Shown one piece after another: positions 1 to 11,459 of a stretch of 64,000 nt of DNA; positions within the stretch are counted from its first letter, which is position 1, and the number at the start of each line of letters is the position of its first letter. The translations under genes were made by a program, and so were the position numbers. Where the stretch lies: the NCBI RefSeq assembly GCF_014851395.1, contig NW_024041150.1:13912137-13976136 (forward strand). Direction: 5' to 3'. The notes under the pieces were generated by a model, which ran no database searches, had not been told where the DNA came from, and worked only from the letters and a program-made list of their open reading frames with translations. This stretch comes from Micropterus salmoides. Taxonomy: Eukaryota; Chordata; Actinopteri; Centrarchiformes; Centrarchidae.

Positions 1-372
1 TATATTCGTGACAAAACAGTGCAAACAGCTGCTAGATAGTGCATGAGGGTGGCTAAGCAACATACATCAAAGGCTAGAATTATTAGAGGTATTTATTTGC
101 ACATTGCCATTTATTGTGCAGCCACTAAAAAACTGGCCAGCTTCAGTAGATTGAGTTGAATGGTAACTTGGACTTGGCTTGCATTTTTTACAAGGTGGAG
201 ATGTGTGTGTTGCAGCGTGGATATTACTCCACTGTCTGGACTTGATGTTATTCAAGTCAGCAGTTAGTATAATGTTACTATATTACTTAGATAATGTTAG
301 CATATTCAGTTTTCATATACTGGATAGATTACCACTAGTTTAGGCCTCTTATGAATATTATATTCCAGTTAC
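1..372. other. AT-rich intergenic sequence
   Basis: I see no gene, RNA or element boundary here. A short minus-strand open frame at 67-255 has no recognisable motif and ordinary AT-rich composition. Confidence 0.5.
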
Positions 373-1226
373 CAGTGCTGGGAAGTAGTTACATTTAAAA
401 GTAACTAATATGTTACAGTTACTGTGGAAAATGTGTATTTAAATCACTTACTTATGAAAATGTTTATGAGGACATCGGGGGTTACATCTGAATATTTTCT
501 GTAAAAAGCTCGGCAATATGTTAAATAATATTAATTTTACTGCTTTGTATTTTTTTCATGTGCACAATGTCTTGCTTTGCCAGTTCCAGCCACAGCTGTT
601 TAGTGTGATGCTGTTCTGATGCTTTTGATTGGTTCTCATGTCTGAATTTGTAGCACCACCATCTGCCAGTTAAACTGCCTCCCAAGCTGTCTTTTGAAAA
701 TGGTTAACTGTTGAAAAAGTTTAATTAATAAAATAGTGTTTGCTCGACTGATGCATTGAAAACGGCATCAATTTAAATGTAATTTGTCCTCCTGTCCTCC
801 TTAATTATGAGAATAAATTGCACTGCATGCAAGTAGCCTAATTAATGTGATTCCTGATTAAACTGTCAAACATATTTGAGGCCTTCTTTTGTAGAAACAG
901 AATCTCCGTTTGTGTTTATTATCCTAAATCTGGTTCTTTTTGTGTGCTGAAAATTATCTTAAATTGTGTTTTGTTTTTTGCTCACTTCGGGGAAAGTCAG
1001 TCAAAGTGAAAGTGTTTTTTATTTAGAAAGGCTTTAATACTGTAATATTTGGATTCATTTTACACAATGGTAGGCCTATTCATTTCAAACAGTTTCATCC
1101 TTCTGTTTCCAGCCCTGTTTTGTTCATAAATGAGACCCCTGGCCTCTAGCCCATTTTCAACCGGATCTGCGACCAACCACGTGGTCAGATCCACCCCTCT
1201 CTTAGTCTCTCACTGACACACACACT

Positions 1227-1228
<2 letters not shown>

Positions 1229-1257
<29 letters not shown>
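1229..1257. repeat. (CA)n microsatellite
   Basis: About 14 uninterrupted CA units, preceded by an interrupted CA/CT tract from about 1215. Confidence 0.9.
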
Positions 1258-1260
<3 letters not shown>

Positions 1261-1639
1261 TGCTAGTTTGTTGTATGTTTTTGTATGATTTGATGTGTTG
1301 AATAGTTAATAGTGATTTACTTGCTGAAGTTGTTGATCACTGATCTATGCTTGAGTTGAATAAATCCTATTATAATTTTAAGAAGTCGTTGCCTGTGATT
1401 ATTTGTGTATAATGTTGTAGTAAGAGTTGGTCACCACAGCCAGGGTATCTATAGGTGGACAAAACTTCCTTTAGACTGATCATACTTGGCTCATATTTGG
1501 TTATTGGTCCCTGATTCCAGGGTGGTGTTTATTAATTATAATTAATCATTTTAAATATTAATAATTTTATTGATATTTCTAGAATATCTTTGATATTCAG
1601 CTAATAACCAAACCTGAACCATATATTGAAAACCCCAAC

Positions 1640-1698
1640 ACCGCTTCCCATGTATTTACTTTTTGGGGTATGCGAGTGAAATACTCTGTAGAGCCCTG
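1640..1698. mobile_element. Terminal fragment of a CAGGGCTCTAC-type transposon
   Basis: The stretch from TTTTTGGGG through a GCGAG motif to TGTAGAGCCCTG resembles the right end of the element at 43973-44797, including the last 12 bases. I found no matching left end nearby, so this is a truncated copy. Confidence 0.45.
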
Positions 1699-2843
1699 CA
1701 TCATCCATTCTGGCAACTGGTCCCCTCGCGCTGCTGTTCTGCTTGTTTTATTGGCAGGTGCCGTTGACTTCCCATCTCTGTTCCACTCTGTTACTAACAT
1801 TACATACTGCAACTGGCTTCAGAAAACATTTCAATGCAAACATTTCAAATATGTCCAGCGTAAGTTACAGTATACTACTACTAACATATTATGTGTACAG
1901 CCCATCAGAGTGCTAAAATAGTTAAATATATTCAAAAACTACAACACAGTGCCATAAAACAGAGCTGTGTGTGTTTGCATAAAAATCCAATCCCTCATCT
2001 TCAGCTCTGAGTAGGCCCCTCCCTGGCTCAGCTTCCCCTTTTGCTGGACTCTGCCTCTGCTGATTGTACAGCTACATATGCATGAGAAGACCGTCGGTAA
2101 TAAATATGACTAACAATAACACATTCTCTAATTCTCTAATTCTCTCTCTACATATGATTGCCTACTCAGCCCTGCACACTGTTTTTTATGGTTCCATTGT
2201 CCTCCTCCTCCTCCTGCGGCTCCTGCAGCTCTTCCTCTTTCTTCTCTACCTCCTCATGAACATGACTGGGGTCATCATCACCCTGCACGTCTGCATCACC
2301 TCCACTGTCCTTAACAGCTAATATACATACAGACACACAAAGATTCCTCGCTTATAGAAGGATGTGTTCTTGGAGTGATAACACATGGCAAACTGTTGTG
2401 TGTGTATTTTATAGATCATTCAGTAAAACAGTAGAAACTGAAAAATGTCAGCATTTAGGGACATTGAATCCATTTAATATAAGAAAAGCCAAATGAAACT
2501 GTAGGCTAAATGGTTGTCCCTTCTCTTTCTTCTCCAAAATCTAACGTTAGAGGACAAAAATCTTTTTTCAGAAAATAATAATAAATTATTATATTATTTT
2601 TTAGGGGTGCTTAGATGAAATTTAGGGGTGCTTGGTAGCTAGGCTACTTACAGCTCATTCTCAACTGAAGGTCCGGTGCCGCTGAGCTGCTACACAGTTG
2701 CGCATTCAAGATGGTGCGTTTAGTAATGAGTAATGCAGCATTACTTGGATTAGTAACTGTAATAATATTACTGTTTTAGAAAAGTAATTAGTTACACTAC
2801 TAGTTACTGGGAAAAGTGATATTACAGTAACTGCCCAACACTG

Positions 2844-3760
2844 TACCTATCTATCTATATTTGGACCTCACTAATTTCTAAACCCTGGCTATGGCCCTGT
2901 TAAAAAGCCAGTTAACTAGCTAACGACCTAAACTTCAACTTCTAACAAATCAAAACTACTAGCTACCTAACTATTAGTGCAATGAATAAAATTGCCAAGA
3001 TGCTGCATCTTTTGAGTTTGAGAGAAACATACACATAATCAACTAATTATTAGAGGTTGAGTTCATACGAGTACATGGTATCATCAGAGTAAAATGTGTC
3101 AATATCGGTTTTGTTATAAACTATAAATATAGGAACATCAATATAAGAAAAATCAATTACTATTGTGATCAAAAACATTGCTCTGAAGCTCAATTCTGAG
3201 GCTGTTTTGTAAATAGTTTTCTAATAAATATAACAAATGGAAAGTAGTATTAATTTGGTTATCTTGTTAAGTTATAATAAATCAAAGTATGAAGATGAAT
3301 TTATAAAAGTTAATTTAACTAAAGAAACAATGTTGAGAGAACTAGAATTCTGTCAACTTTATGAACTTGAATTTATGATTTGAAACAAAGGCAATCTTCA
3401 AGTTGAATTCATTTGCATTTTCAAGGCAGAAGGTGAACTTGCATTTCCACGTTAAACTAACTTGAAATGTCTTTTATTTAGTTATCCTAACCTAAAAATG
3501 TGAGTTTAAAGGGTGTATAATTGTATGTTTGTTTGACAAGAGAAACCAAGTCTCATTGAATGGACAATGCAATATATATAGTTGTTTTAATTCACAGTCT
3601 TAAGTTAAAAAATTAGTGATAATTAATTAAACCAACTGTATAATGTAACATCATGAGTTGAAACAAAGCTTTTCTTAAAGCTGAGTTTCCTCACATTTTT
3701 AGGCAGCAATTGAACTTAAGTTTTTAAGTTGAGCCACCTTGATAATTTTTACAGTGCATC
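2844..3760. other. Intergenic; AAGTTGA/AACTTGA-rich repeat
   Basis: No gene is visible. From about 3330 to 3760 the sequence is dense in AACTTGAA and AAGTTGA words in both orientations and ends in TTTTTACAGTG. This is a style common at ends of non-autonomous fish DNA transposons. I cannot define its boundaries. Confidence 0.4.
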
Positions 3761-4995
3761 CTTTTGAATGTTTGTAGACTTTTTATCAAGTAAGTTTGCA
3801 TTACGTTGGACCTACGATGAGGTTAGTTGCACCAGTGACTGACAGAGGCCTGTATGAAGGTAGAAGGTGATTTAATCTAGTCAGATTTAACTCGGTGTCA
3901 TCAAGGTAAATCAGGGTAGACAAACATTGACGATGTTGAATAAGATGTCGGTTTGTTGTTTCTGTGTCAACTTAATTGGAGTTTGTGCGTGTTGGCATAA
4001 AAGGTGTGTGTTAGGCAACACAGGCAGAGTTTTTCATGATGGCGCATGCTCCCAATCTTCCCCAGAGGAGTACACAATGACAATGTCAGAGTATGAGTGT
4101 AAAGAAACGTTAATGACCAGGCGCGTGGACACATAGACATCTTTTCTCAGAAGTGCCCTTTTTTCTGTGGTGCTTTTAAAGAAAATTAATATATGTATAT
4201 TCCTCTTTGCACACATCTTCCCTGTTAAATCTATTTATGTAATAAAAAAATTAGTTTGGGAGATGAGACTTTGTTGAGTTTCGAAGCCCTCCCTTCCTCT
4301 CTCCCTCTCTCTCTCTCCCTCAGTGTCTCAGCAGGGTTGTCGGCACATCAGACACACAGACATGCTGACAGGCAGGCAGCAGCCCCTCCCAGCTCCTATT
4401 CCTGTTGGGTTTTTCTTGGCTTTTGTGGAGGTGAGTGGTGATGAACAAAAGACTAGGCTTCCGCTGACCCGAGTTTAAAGCTAATTAGACAAAAGCCAAA
4501 AGACCGGTTGGTGTGGTTGTAACACTTTTTGCTTCAGCAACTATAACTTGCAGATTTTTTTTAGCTAGAGTGCTCAAACTTTAATACCAAGTACCCACAT
4601 TTGTTTACTACAAACAGCACCAATGCAATGCTCTACAAGAATATCACAAACCTAGTGAGTGCATCGTACATAATACACGGTGTACCTTTGTTACAACCTA
4701 CCCCACTACCGGGGTAGGTAAGCTGAGGTAAGTTGTAACAATTAGACAAAAGAAGCAAAAACAGCATATATGATATGCTTCAAAAGCAGTTACAGTGAAA
4801 TAAAAGAATGCTGTTTCTATTTCTCTGTAACAGACTGTTTGTCTACTAGAACAAACTTACTTAACAGTATATAAACACCTCAACAATGTACCTAATAAAA
4901 ACAAATCCTTGTACATCTGTAGGTCTAACAAAAAAACAATGTGTGTGTGTGTGTGCCAATGTGTATATTGTTAATCAGAGTCACAGTCAGTACTA
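3761..4995 (+). repeat. Low-copy 1.2-kb repeat, copy 1 (inverse of 36611-39924)
   Basis: From CATCCTTTTGAATG to CACAGTCAGTACT this segment matches the reverse complement of 36611-39924, once the 2.1-kb insertion in the other copy is removed. The short frame at 3927-4136 is readable in both copies with scattered substitutions. Near 4250-4440 it contains a CT-rich stretch and a GTGGAG|GTGAGT donor-like site. It also carries a GGGGTAGG/GTTGTAAC motif around 4685-4740. No terminal inverted repeats are visible, so it may be a transposon fragment or an inverted segmental duplication. Confidence 0.7.
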
Positions 4996-5344
4996 TAAGT
5001 ATTCTAGTAGGGGAGATTTAAACGCGGGACAAATAAAAGAACAATTTTCTCCGAGCCCATACAAGTCTGATATGCTAAACTACCTCAGCACCAGTGCTTT
5101 AAGTGGAAACAAATAGTTGCCAGTGCTCTCCATTCAATTGTTGCCCCCCCTCCAGTATAATTTAGTATATTATTAAATAATTTTACTAAAATACAAAGTA
5201 TAAAGTAAGTAAAATATTCATATATTTACAGGTCACACAATAGAGTTTTTGTAACATTTAAACCCAAAAACCCAAAATAAACAGCCCTGTGGTTAAGGTT
5301 AGGGCGAATGTTAGTGTATCCATTATCATTTCAGAAAATACTGT
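4996..5344. other. Intergenic sequence before the LINE
   Basis: AT-rich; no gene or repeat boundary recognised. It ends at the LINE target-site duplication. Confidence 0.5.
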
Positions 5345-5360
5345 AGAATACTAATATAGC
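5345..5360. repeat. LINE target-site duplication, left copy
   Basis: The 16 bases AGAATACTAATATAGC recur exactly at 16874-16889, directly after the A-rich tail of the LINE. A 16-bp duplication is typical of target-primed reverse transcription by L1-type elements. Confidence 0.93.
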
Positions 5361-5494
5361 AGGGGGCGTGGCTTGGCGGCAATGGAGTAAGCTGTGTTCG
5401 ACATGTGCTCCCATTAAGCCTCTATTTCAACCGAAAAGCGTAAAGTGTAATACTTCCCATACAACAGTAAACTATTACTAAACTTCATCGGATT

Positions 5495-6109
5495 GTGGAA
5501 CAAGAGGTTGAGGGGGGGCTATCAGCATGGTCAGATGAAGTGGCTACTTTACAAAAAACTGTGAGTGAGGCAGAAACGGCAGAACTTAAAACGAAGAGTG
5601 AGGATATGGAAGGGCGGATGAGGAGAAGTAACATAAGAACCATTGGAGTACCCGAGACTCCCAACGCCAGCACTACAACCTCTGTATCAAAGTTGCTAAC
5701 TGAGGTGCTAGGGTTGGATAAAGAGCCGTTGATCGACCGCTCGCACCGGAGCCTAGGACCAAAGAAGCCAGGCGGAAAACCTCGCGCCATCGTTGCTAAG
5801 CTTCATTATTACCAAGATTGTGTCCAGATACTGCGACGCACCCGCACTCGTGGTCCGCTCCGTTTCAACGGGGAACCATTTACCATCTTCCCGAACTACA
5901 CGGCAACTGTGGCTAAAGCTCGGGCTGCATTCACAGAGGTGAGGAAGCTGCTTCGCGACCGACAGGGAGTCCGGTACGGGATTCTGTTTCCAGCGCGTTT
6001 TCGGGTCACGTACAGAGGGGAGGACAGGGAGTTCACTGACCCGGACAAAGCTATGACCTATGTGAAGAACAATATTCTCACATCCACGGAGGCCGCAGGA
6101 TGTACATGA
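5495..6109 (+). pseudogene. LINE ORF1 protein (L1 ORF1p-like), internally shortened
   Basis: This frame reads 204 residues without a stop. Residues about 20-45 look like the end of a coiled coil (alternating Glu/Lys with Leu/Ala spacing). They are followed by RSNIRTIGVPE, the start of the RNA-recognition (transposase-22-type) region of L1 ORF1 proteins. The C-terminal part, with FPARFRVTYRG and a final tract DPDKAMTYVKN, matches the C-terminal domain of the family. In active elements this protein coats LINE RNA and acts as a nucleic-acid chaperone. L1/Tx1 ORF1 proteins are usually above 300 residues, so most of the N-terminal coiled coil is missing. I infer an internal deletion because the element's 5' end is still present upstream. 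Identity is fairly secure; function is lost or doubtful. Confidence 0.8.
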
Positions 6110-6232
6110 GACTGATCATCCCAACTGAACATAATACCTCTGTCGACCTACGGGTATGGTGAACATGTGTATATCATTGTGCCAGTTGACATCAGGTACA
6201 AATTCATAGCACAATGTTTACATTTTCTATAT

Positions 6233-6237
6233 ACTAT
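6233..6237. repeat. BEL/Pao target-site duplication, left copy
   Basis: ACTAT directly precedes the 5' LTR and directly follows the 3' LTR (12631-12635). A 5-bp duplication fits BEL/Pao integrases. Confidence 0.9.
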
Positions 6238-6655
6238 TGTAGGAGCCATTTCAATGTTTATGTCCAGGTTTGGCCATTAGGTGGCACTAGGGTTATGGCA
6301 TAGTGATTGGGGCTTATCTACTTAGGCTAGCTGTAATCAAGGACAGGTGTTGCTAGAGGGAAAAGGGCAAACTAGTTTTTGACCGCCACGCCACGCCACG
6401 CCACGCCAGGCGACGGAGGCTGTGGTTGAATGCATGTTAAGTGACTGTTGGTGAAGATGGAAGATTGTTCTGTTATGGAAAAGGAAATCCTTGTGTAAAT
6501 CCAATAAACATCTCTCACAACAGAGAAGAAAAGATAACTTTAAGCTTTGTTGTATCATTGCTCAATCAAGCCAAAGCGACCACGGTAAGCGCGTCAACTA
6601 TAGCCCACTTTAACCCTCTGCATAACCCTCGGCTGTTTTAAGCTTAGCGGTTACA
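6238..6655 (+). repeat. BEL/Pao 5' LTR (418 bp)
   Basis: Begins TGTAGGAGCC and ends GCGGTTACA. It contains four CCACG units near 6388-6409 and an AATAAA polyadenylation signal at 6503-6508. The 3' LTR is the same apart from two extra CCACG units. Confidence 0.93.
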
Positions 6656-7190
6656 TAAAGTCAAAAACTACCTTTTATGAAGCGGGAAGATCGTCGCGTG
6701 TGGAGTTAGATGTTCACCGTTAAAGACATGCGGAGTGGCCACTGGAAAGGGTACATCTGAAAGCTACTCATCGAGTCATCGTGTATCTGCCCGGCTGTGT
6801 TACACATCGGAACCCGGCGAGAGGACAGGCTGAAACGGAGTCAGCGGGGAGATTACCCGCTTAGCCCAGCATCGGTGATATGACGCGGCGGTGCTCAGCC
6901 AGCCCGGAACCAATCTACTCAACTGTTTGAGGACAACGATAAACTTCTTTCATCATTCACCAATGTGAGGACATCGTGAGACGGTTCTTCATCTACAAGG
7001 CGCCCCACGTGAGGTATGTTGTAGCGCTACAAAGTAATTGAATGGCCATTCATAAGTTGTGTGCACACTAACATACTTACCCGGGCGTAAAAATTCCAAT
7101 GCATTGGTGAAGAAAGAACTGAACAGTAACTTTGTAGTTGAAAACAAATTACATTGACTATTGATTATTGTTGTGACGTTCAAGTGTGTT
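6656..7190 (+). other. BEL/Pao leader
   Basis: About 535 bases between the 5' LTR and the gag start, with no long open frame. A primer-binding site should lie at its left edge, but I do not recognise a tRNA 3' end there with confidence. Confidence 0.6.
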
Positions 7191-10100
7191 ATGAGTTTAC
7201 TTGAAAAAGACGCGTCAGCTGCTGAGGCTGTTGCGCAATCAGCTGAATGTAACAGTAAAGCAGATGGTTCGGGTGTGTTAAAAGAGAAAGAAAAACGTGT
7301 TGTAACATTAACTGCAAAAGCAGTTGAACAAAAGCTGGAAAGACTGCAAAATGATAGGAAGGCTAAATTAAATAAGGCTTCTAAGCTAAGGGAAAAAATC
7401 AAAGAGCTTATGCAAATAGGTGATAAAGAAGGTGTACAATGTACAATGGGTGCTCTTGTTGAATTGTGCGATGATGTAAAATGTGTTCATGATTCCTTGC
7501 TGGTGATATTACCTGAGGGTGAAAGGGAAAAACATGATATTTGGTTTAAAGCAAAAATGATCTGCAATGATGAAATTCTGTCTGAGGTAAACCGCTGGTT
7601 AAATGCTATTCAATTAAAAAAAGGTAACAAAGGTGATGAATGTGGGGATGAAAAAGGTTCTCAAAAAGGTAAAAGGGATGAGCAGGATAATGATGATATC
7701 AGGCCAGAGGACAGTGTCTCAAATGTTCCTAGCAAGCAAGTAAGCAGGAGGAGTTCTCGTAGTGGAAAATCTACTAACTCTGCAAGAATAAAGGAAGAGG
7801 CAGAAAGAGCTGCACTGCTTGCTCAGGCTGCATCTTTAAAGGAACGGCATGCATTGGAGGAACAGGAGCAACAACTAAAAAGGAGAAGAGAGCAGCTTGA
7901 GCTGGAAGCTATGCTAGCTGCCTCCAATGCCAAATTGGAAGTGCTGGCCTCTGCCCCTGACATCAGCACCACATCTAATGGAATGAGTTCTTACATGAGT
8001 AAAAGCAAAAGAACAGCAAATGTTACTGAGCTCAATCCTATGGCAAAGGAATACAGGCCTGTAAACCACCACCAAGCACAGCAGGGCCAGGATTGGGCAT
8101 TGCCAATTGGCAATTCACAACCTACAGCTAGGCTAACTCAGCAGGCTAGTCAACAAAGCCAGGCTGGGCTAAACCAAAGGACCGGTTCTCAAATGGACGA
8201 TCATCATATTTTACCACCACAACCTGTAGGACCCCACTCATTCAATGCTCAGCCAGTAGAGGAACAGCAGCGGGGGAACATCTGTTCCATAATGGAAAGG
8301 CAAACCGAAATAACTACTGCATTGGCCCAACAGCAACGCTTCATGTTATTGCCGGCAAGAGAGATTCCCTTATTTGATGGCAATCCTCTTCAATATATTT
8401 CATTTATGCGAGCATTTGAGCAGGTAGTGGAGGATAAGGTCAGTCAAAGTGATTGTTTATATTACCTGGAACAATTCACGAGAGGACAGCCACGGGAGCT
8501 GGTACGAAGCTGTCAGCACATGGCAGCTGATCTAGGTTATGTTAAAGCAAAGGAGCTGCTTAAACAACACTTTGGCAACGAGTATAAGGTCGCCTCGGCA
8601 TATATGGAAAAGGTTTTTGCATGGCCGCCTATAAGGGCAGAAGATGTCAATGCACTGCAGGCCTACTCTCTTTTTCTGCGCTCATGCTGTAATGTCATGG
8701 AGAACATACAATATATGCAGGAGTTAGACATGACAAGCAACATGAGAATAGTCATGTCTAAGCTCCCGTTCAAGCTGAGGGAGCTATGGAGGTCAGTGGC
8801 ACATAACCTAATGCATACATCTGACCGTAGAGCTCTGTTCAAAGATTTGGTGGAATTCATTGAGAAACATGTCCGTATTCTGTCAGACCCTTTGTTTGGT
8901 GATATTCGGGACTCAGCACCAGGAACAGGTGGTGCTAAGGTCGACAGGCTGAAGTCGCAGCCAGGCTCAAGATTTAAAGGAAATAGTTTTGCCACCACCA
9001 TTGCCCCTGTACATTCAGCAAGAGACTTAGGAGAGAGAAAGGCTGTCTTGCCAGAAAATGGTTCTACTATTAGATCAATTTGTGTGTGTTGTTCGCAAAG
9101 TCACTCTTTGGAGGAATGTCTACACTTCAAAAGGAAGAAGCACCAGGATAAAATAATCTTTCTAAAGGAGAAAGAGCTTTGCTTTGGCTGTTTATGTGCT
9201 GGGCACATGAGTCGCAATTGTGGAAAGCGTGCGACCTGTGGGATTTGCGGTCAAGCACATCCTAGTGTGCTTCATGTTGACAGGAGAGACAAAGCCAAAG
9301 CATACACAGAGCGATCTAAGGATCTTGTGAGACCTAACACCACAGCATCTAAAGAAGCCTGTGGTCGTGTAGGGGTCGGAAGTGATCGCTGCCTCCTTTC
9401 CATCTTGCCAGTCCAAGTCAAATCCATCCAAGGAGGCAGAGTAATACAAACCTATGCATTTCTGGACCCCGGCAGTTCAGCCACTTTCTGTTCGGAACAT
9501 CTCATGCAAAGGCTTGGGTTGTCTGGTAAACAAACACATTTTCTGTTACAAACCATGGGACAGGAAAGGGTCGTGCCGGCAAATTTATTGTTTGACTTGG
9601 AGGTGTCTAGTATGGATAGTAATGTCTTCTATAAGCTACCAGAAGTCCTCACGCAGAAGAAAATGCCTGTAAGTGCAGACAGTATTGTCTCTGAAGGAGA
9701 GTTGGCAAAATGGTCATATCTGGCAAAAGTACAGATTCCCAGCTTAGAGGCTAATGTTGACCTATTAATTGGAAGCAATGCTCCGAGGATATTGGAACCT
9801 TGGGAGGTCATAAATAGCCAAGGGGGAGGACCATACGCAATCAAGACGGTATTGGGGTGGGTCCTTAATGGCCCTTTGCAGTCTAATGACAGCAGTTTGG
9901 AGACAGAGGCTCCTTCAGTAGTCGTTAACAGGATTTCCGTGAGACGATTGGAAGAAATGCTACATAGCCAGTACAATCATGATTTTAACGAAAGAGCTAC
10001 AGAGGACAAAGGCCCTTCAGTAGAAGACATCAAGTTCATGGAAATTATGGAAAATTCTGCAACACTGGACGATGGTCATTACAGTTTGAAGCTGCCCTTT

Positions 10101-10256
10101 AAAAAGAACAATGTATCTCTGCCCAACAACTTCTCTGTAGTAAAGCAAAGGTTGCTCGGGCTGAAAAGGAGGTTCCTTAATAACAAACAGTTTTATGAGG
10201 AATACAAAATGAACCTCAACAGGGTGATCAGTCTGGGCTACGCAGAGCAAGTTTGA
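7191..10256 (+). CDS. BEL/Pao gag-protease polyprotein (ends at an in-frame TGA)
   Basis: The frame is open for 1,021 codons from the first ATG, at 7191; the open frame upstream of it starts only at a TTG. Residues about 200-265 are highly charged Ala/Glu/Arg coiled-coil-like sequence. A DUF1759-like gag region follows, beginning IPLFDGNPLQYISFMRAF. Next come cysteine clusters and a CCHC zinc knuckle, CFGCLCAGHMSRNC, at 9180-9221. An A17-type aspartic protease follows, with active-site motif FLDPGSS (Asp codon 9465-9467). The last part, ending VISLGYAEQV, is the region that normally leads into RT. The frame stops at TGA 10254-10256, and the next codons already belong to the region after RNase H. 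In the family this protein forms the particle and matures the polyprotein. The intact frame fits recent mobilisation. Confidence 0.88.
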   Translation: MSLLEKDASAAEAVAQSAECNSKADGSGVLKEKEKRVVTLTAKAVEQKLERLQNDRKAKLNKASKLREKIKELMQIGDKEGVQCTMGALVELCDDVKCVHDSLLVILPEGEREKHDIWFKAKMICNDEILSEVNRWLNAIQLKKGNKGDECGDEKGSQKGKRDEQDNDDIRPEDSVSNVPSKQVSRRSSRSGKSTNSARIKEEAERAALLAQAASLKERHALEEQEQQLKRRREQLELEAMLAASNAKLEVLASAPDISTTSNGMSSYMSKSKRTANVTELNPMAKEYRPVNHHQAQQGQDWALPIGNSQPTARLTQQASQQSQAGLNQRTGSQMDDHHILPPQPVGPHSFNAQPVEEQQRGNICSIMERQTEITTALAQQQRFMLLPAREIPLFDGNPLQYISFMRAFEQVVEDKVSQSDCLYYLEQFTRGQPRELVRSCQHMAADLGYVKAKELLKQHFGNEYKVASAYMEKVFAWPPIRAEDVNALQAYSLFLRSCCNVMENIQYMQELDMTSNMRIVMSKLPFKLRELWRSVAHNLMHTSDRRALFKDLVEFIEKHVRILSDPLFGDIRDSAPGTGGAKVDRLKSQPGSRFKGNSFATTIAPVHSARDLGERKAVLPENGSTIRSICVCCSQSHSLEECLHFKRKKHQDKIIFLKEKELCFGCLCAGHMSRNCGKRATCGICGQAHPSVLHVDRRDKAKAYTERSKDLVRPNTTASKEACGRVGVGSDRCLLSILPVQVKSIQGGRVIQTYAFLDPGSSATFCSEHLMQRLGLSGKQTHFLLQTMGQERVVPANLLFDLEVSSMDSNVFYKLPEVLTQKKMPVSADSIVSEGELAKWSYLAKVQIPSLEANVDLLIGSNAPRILEPWEVINSQGGGPYAIKTVLGWVLNGPLQSNDSSLETEAPSVVVNRISVRRLEEMLHSQYNHDFNERATEDKGPSVEDIKFMEIMENSATLDDGHYSLKLPFKKNNVSLPNNFSVVKQRLLGLKRRFLNNKQFYEEYKMNLNRVISLGYAEQV

Positions 10257-11459
10257 GAACAGCAGTTGGATCACAAATGGCGATACATCAGCTCCAAGGA
10301 AAATCCAGCGGATGAGGCATCCAGAGGAGTGTGGTTTGGAGACTTTATTCATGGCCGGAGGTGGATAGAGGGTCCAAGTTTTTTGAGTGAACCAGAAGCT
10401 AACTGTACAACAAATGTTGTAGAAACTATCATAGAACCCGATGATCAGGAGGTCAAGAAGGAAGTCACAGTGAATGTTGTGTCTGTGGATGGCTCACATG
10501 ATGCCACAAACCGGTTGCTGACTTACTTCTCAAGTTGGAGTAAGCTCAAGGTGGCAGTAGCCTGGTTACTTAAATGGAAAGCCATTCTGTTGGAAAAATG
10601 TCGCAGGAGGAGGGAGGAGAAAACTGATGGTAAGCAGAGCATGGACAATAATATGCCACGGAGGAGGCAAGGGTTAAAGGACAAGCCTGGAGGGCAAATT
10701 TTGTCCATAGATGACCTTTTGGGAGCCGAGCTAGCTATAATTCGATACTGTCAGCAACAGCGATTTGGAGAGGAAATTGCCATGTTGTCAGCTGGGAAAT
10801 CTACAGTGAGCAGACGTAGTACAATCCACAGGTTGGATCCGCGCTTGGATGATGGGCTTCTCAGAGTTGGAGGGCGGCTGACTAAAAGTTCCTTGCCAGA
10901 GTCGATTAAACATCCGCTAATCCTCTCCAAGGATCAAAATGTGGCCACTCTCATCCTCTGGCACATTCATCAGCAGCAGGGCCATAGTGGGCGGAATCAC
11001 ACGCTATCAACACTGCGGAAGAAGTATTGGGTCACTAGAGCCAACTCCGCTGTAAGAAAGGTAATTGCAGAATGTTTCTGTTGCAAGAAATATAATGGAA
11101 AGATGCAGGAGCAAAAGATGGCTGATTTGCCAGAGGAAAGGATTCTTCCTGACAAACCACCATTTACCAACGTTGGCATTGATTATTTTGGCCCAATTAC
11201 AGTGAGGAAAGGACGTGGTACAGACAAGCGCTATGGTGTGATACTAACCTGCTTGGCAAGCAGAGCAATCCATCTTGAAGTGGCTGACTCTTTGAACACT
11301 GACGCATGCATCAATGCTCTGCGACGTTTCATCTGTAGAAGAGGTCAAGTTTCTCATATCATATCTGATAATGGAACCAACTTCATAGGAGCAGAGCGAG
11401 AACTAAGAGAGGCTCTCGCAGCTTTAGATCATGGAAAAATTCAGGGAGTTCTGCGGTAA
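10257..11459 (+). pseudogene. BEL/Pao pol remnant: post-RNase H region and integrase, first part
   Basis: It continues in the same frame as gag-pro after the single TGA. It opens with HKWRYISSKENPADEASRG, a conserved Pao sequence found after RNase H. Thus RT and RNase H are missing while the frame is kept. An HHCC-type zinc region follows (HIHQQQGHSGRNHT, then CFCCKKYNG). The integrase core comes next, with Asp codons at 11181-11183 (DYFGP) and 11367-11369 (SDNGTNF). The catalytic Glu lies in another frame (see 11431-12060), so a single-step frameshift sits at about 11430-11456. In a complete element this enzyme inserts the DNA copy into the genome. Here it is broken unless the shift is a sequencing error in the A/G runs of that stretch. 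Confidence 0.87.

Larger units (their letters stand above)
373..2843. mobile_element. Degenerate hAT-like DNA transposon (non-autonomous)
   Basis: The left end reads CAGTGCTGGGAAGTA and the right end is its imperfect inverse, ending CCCAACACTG. Both ends run into sequence rich in GTAAC/GTTAC, a pattern common at hAT-type termini in fish. No 8-bp target duplication is visible, so the two ends could belong to different copies. No transposase is recognisable inside; the interior holds a CA microsatellite, pyrimidine tracts and a fragment of another element near 1.65-1.70 kb. Confidence 0.42.

Noticed and set aside
373..2843. Treating this as one intact hAT insertion
   Set aside because: The ends match in style but not exactly, and no 8-bp duplication is present, so I keep it at low confidence.
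4256..4441. Possible coding exon followed by a GTGAGT donor within the low-copy repeat
   Set aside because: The frame is Ser/Leu-rich because of a CT tract and is not preserved as an open frame of the same kind in the inverted copy.
7161..7190. Starting BEL gag at 7161
   Set aside because: The codon there is TTG. The first ATG in frame is at 7191, and the ten residues before it look like leader sequence.
10266..10268. A separate start codon for the post-gag BEL frame
   Set aside because: The codon is TTG in a frame continuous with gag-pro across one TGA. The segment is a deleted polyprotein, not a new gene.
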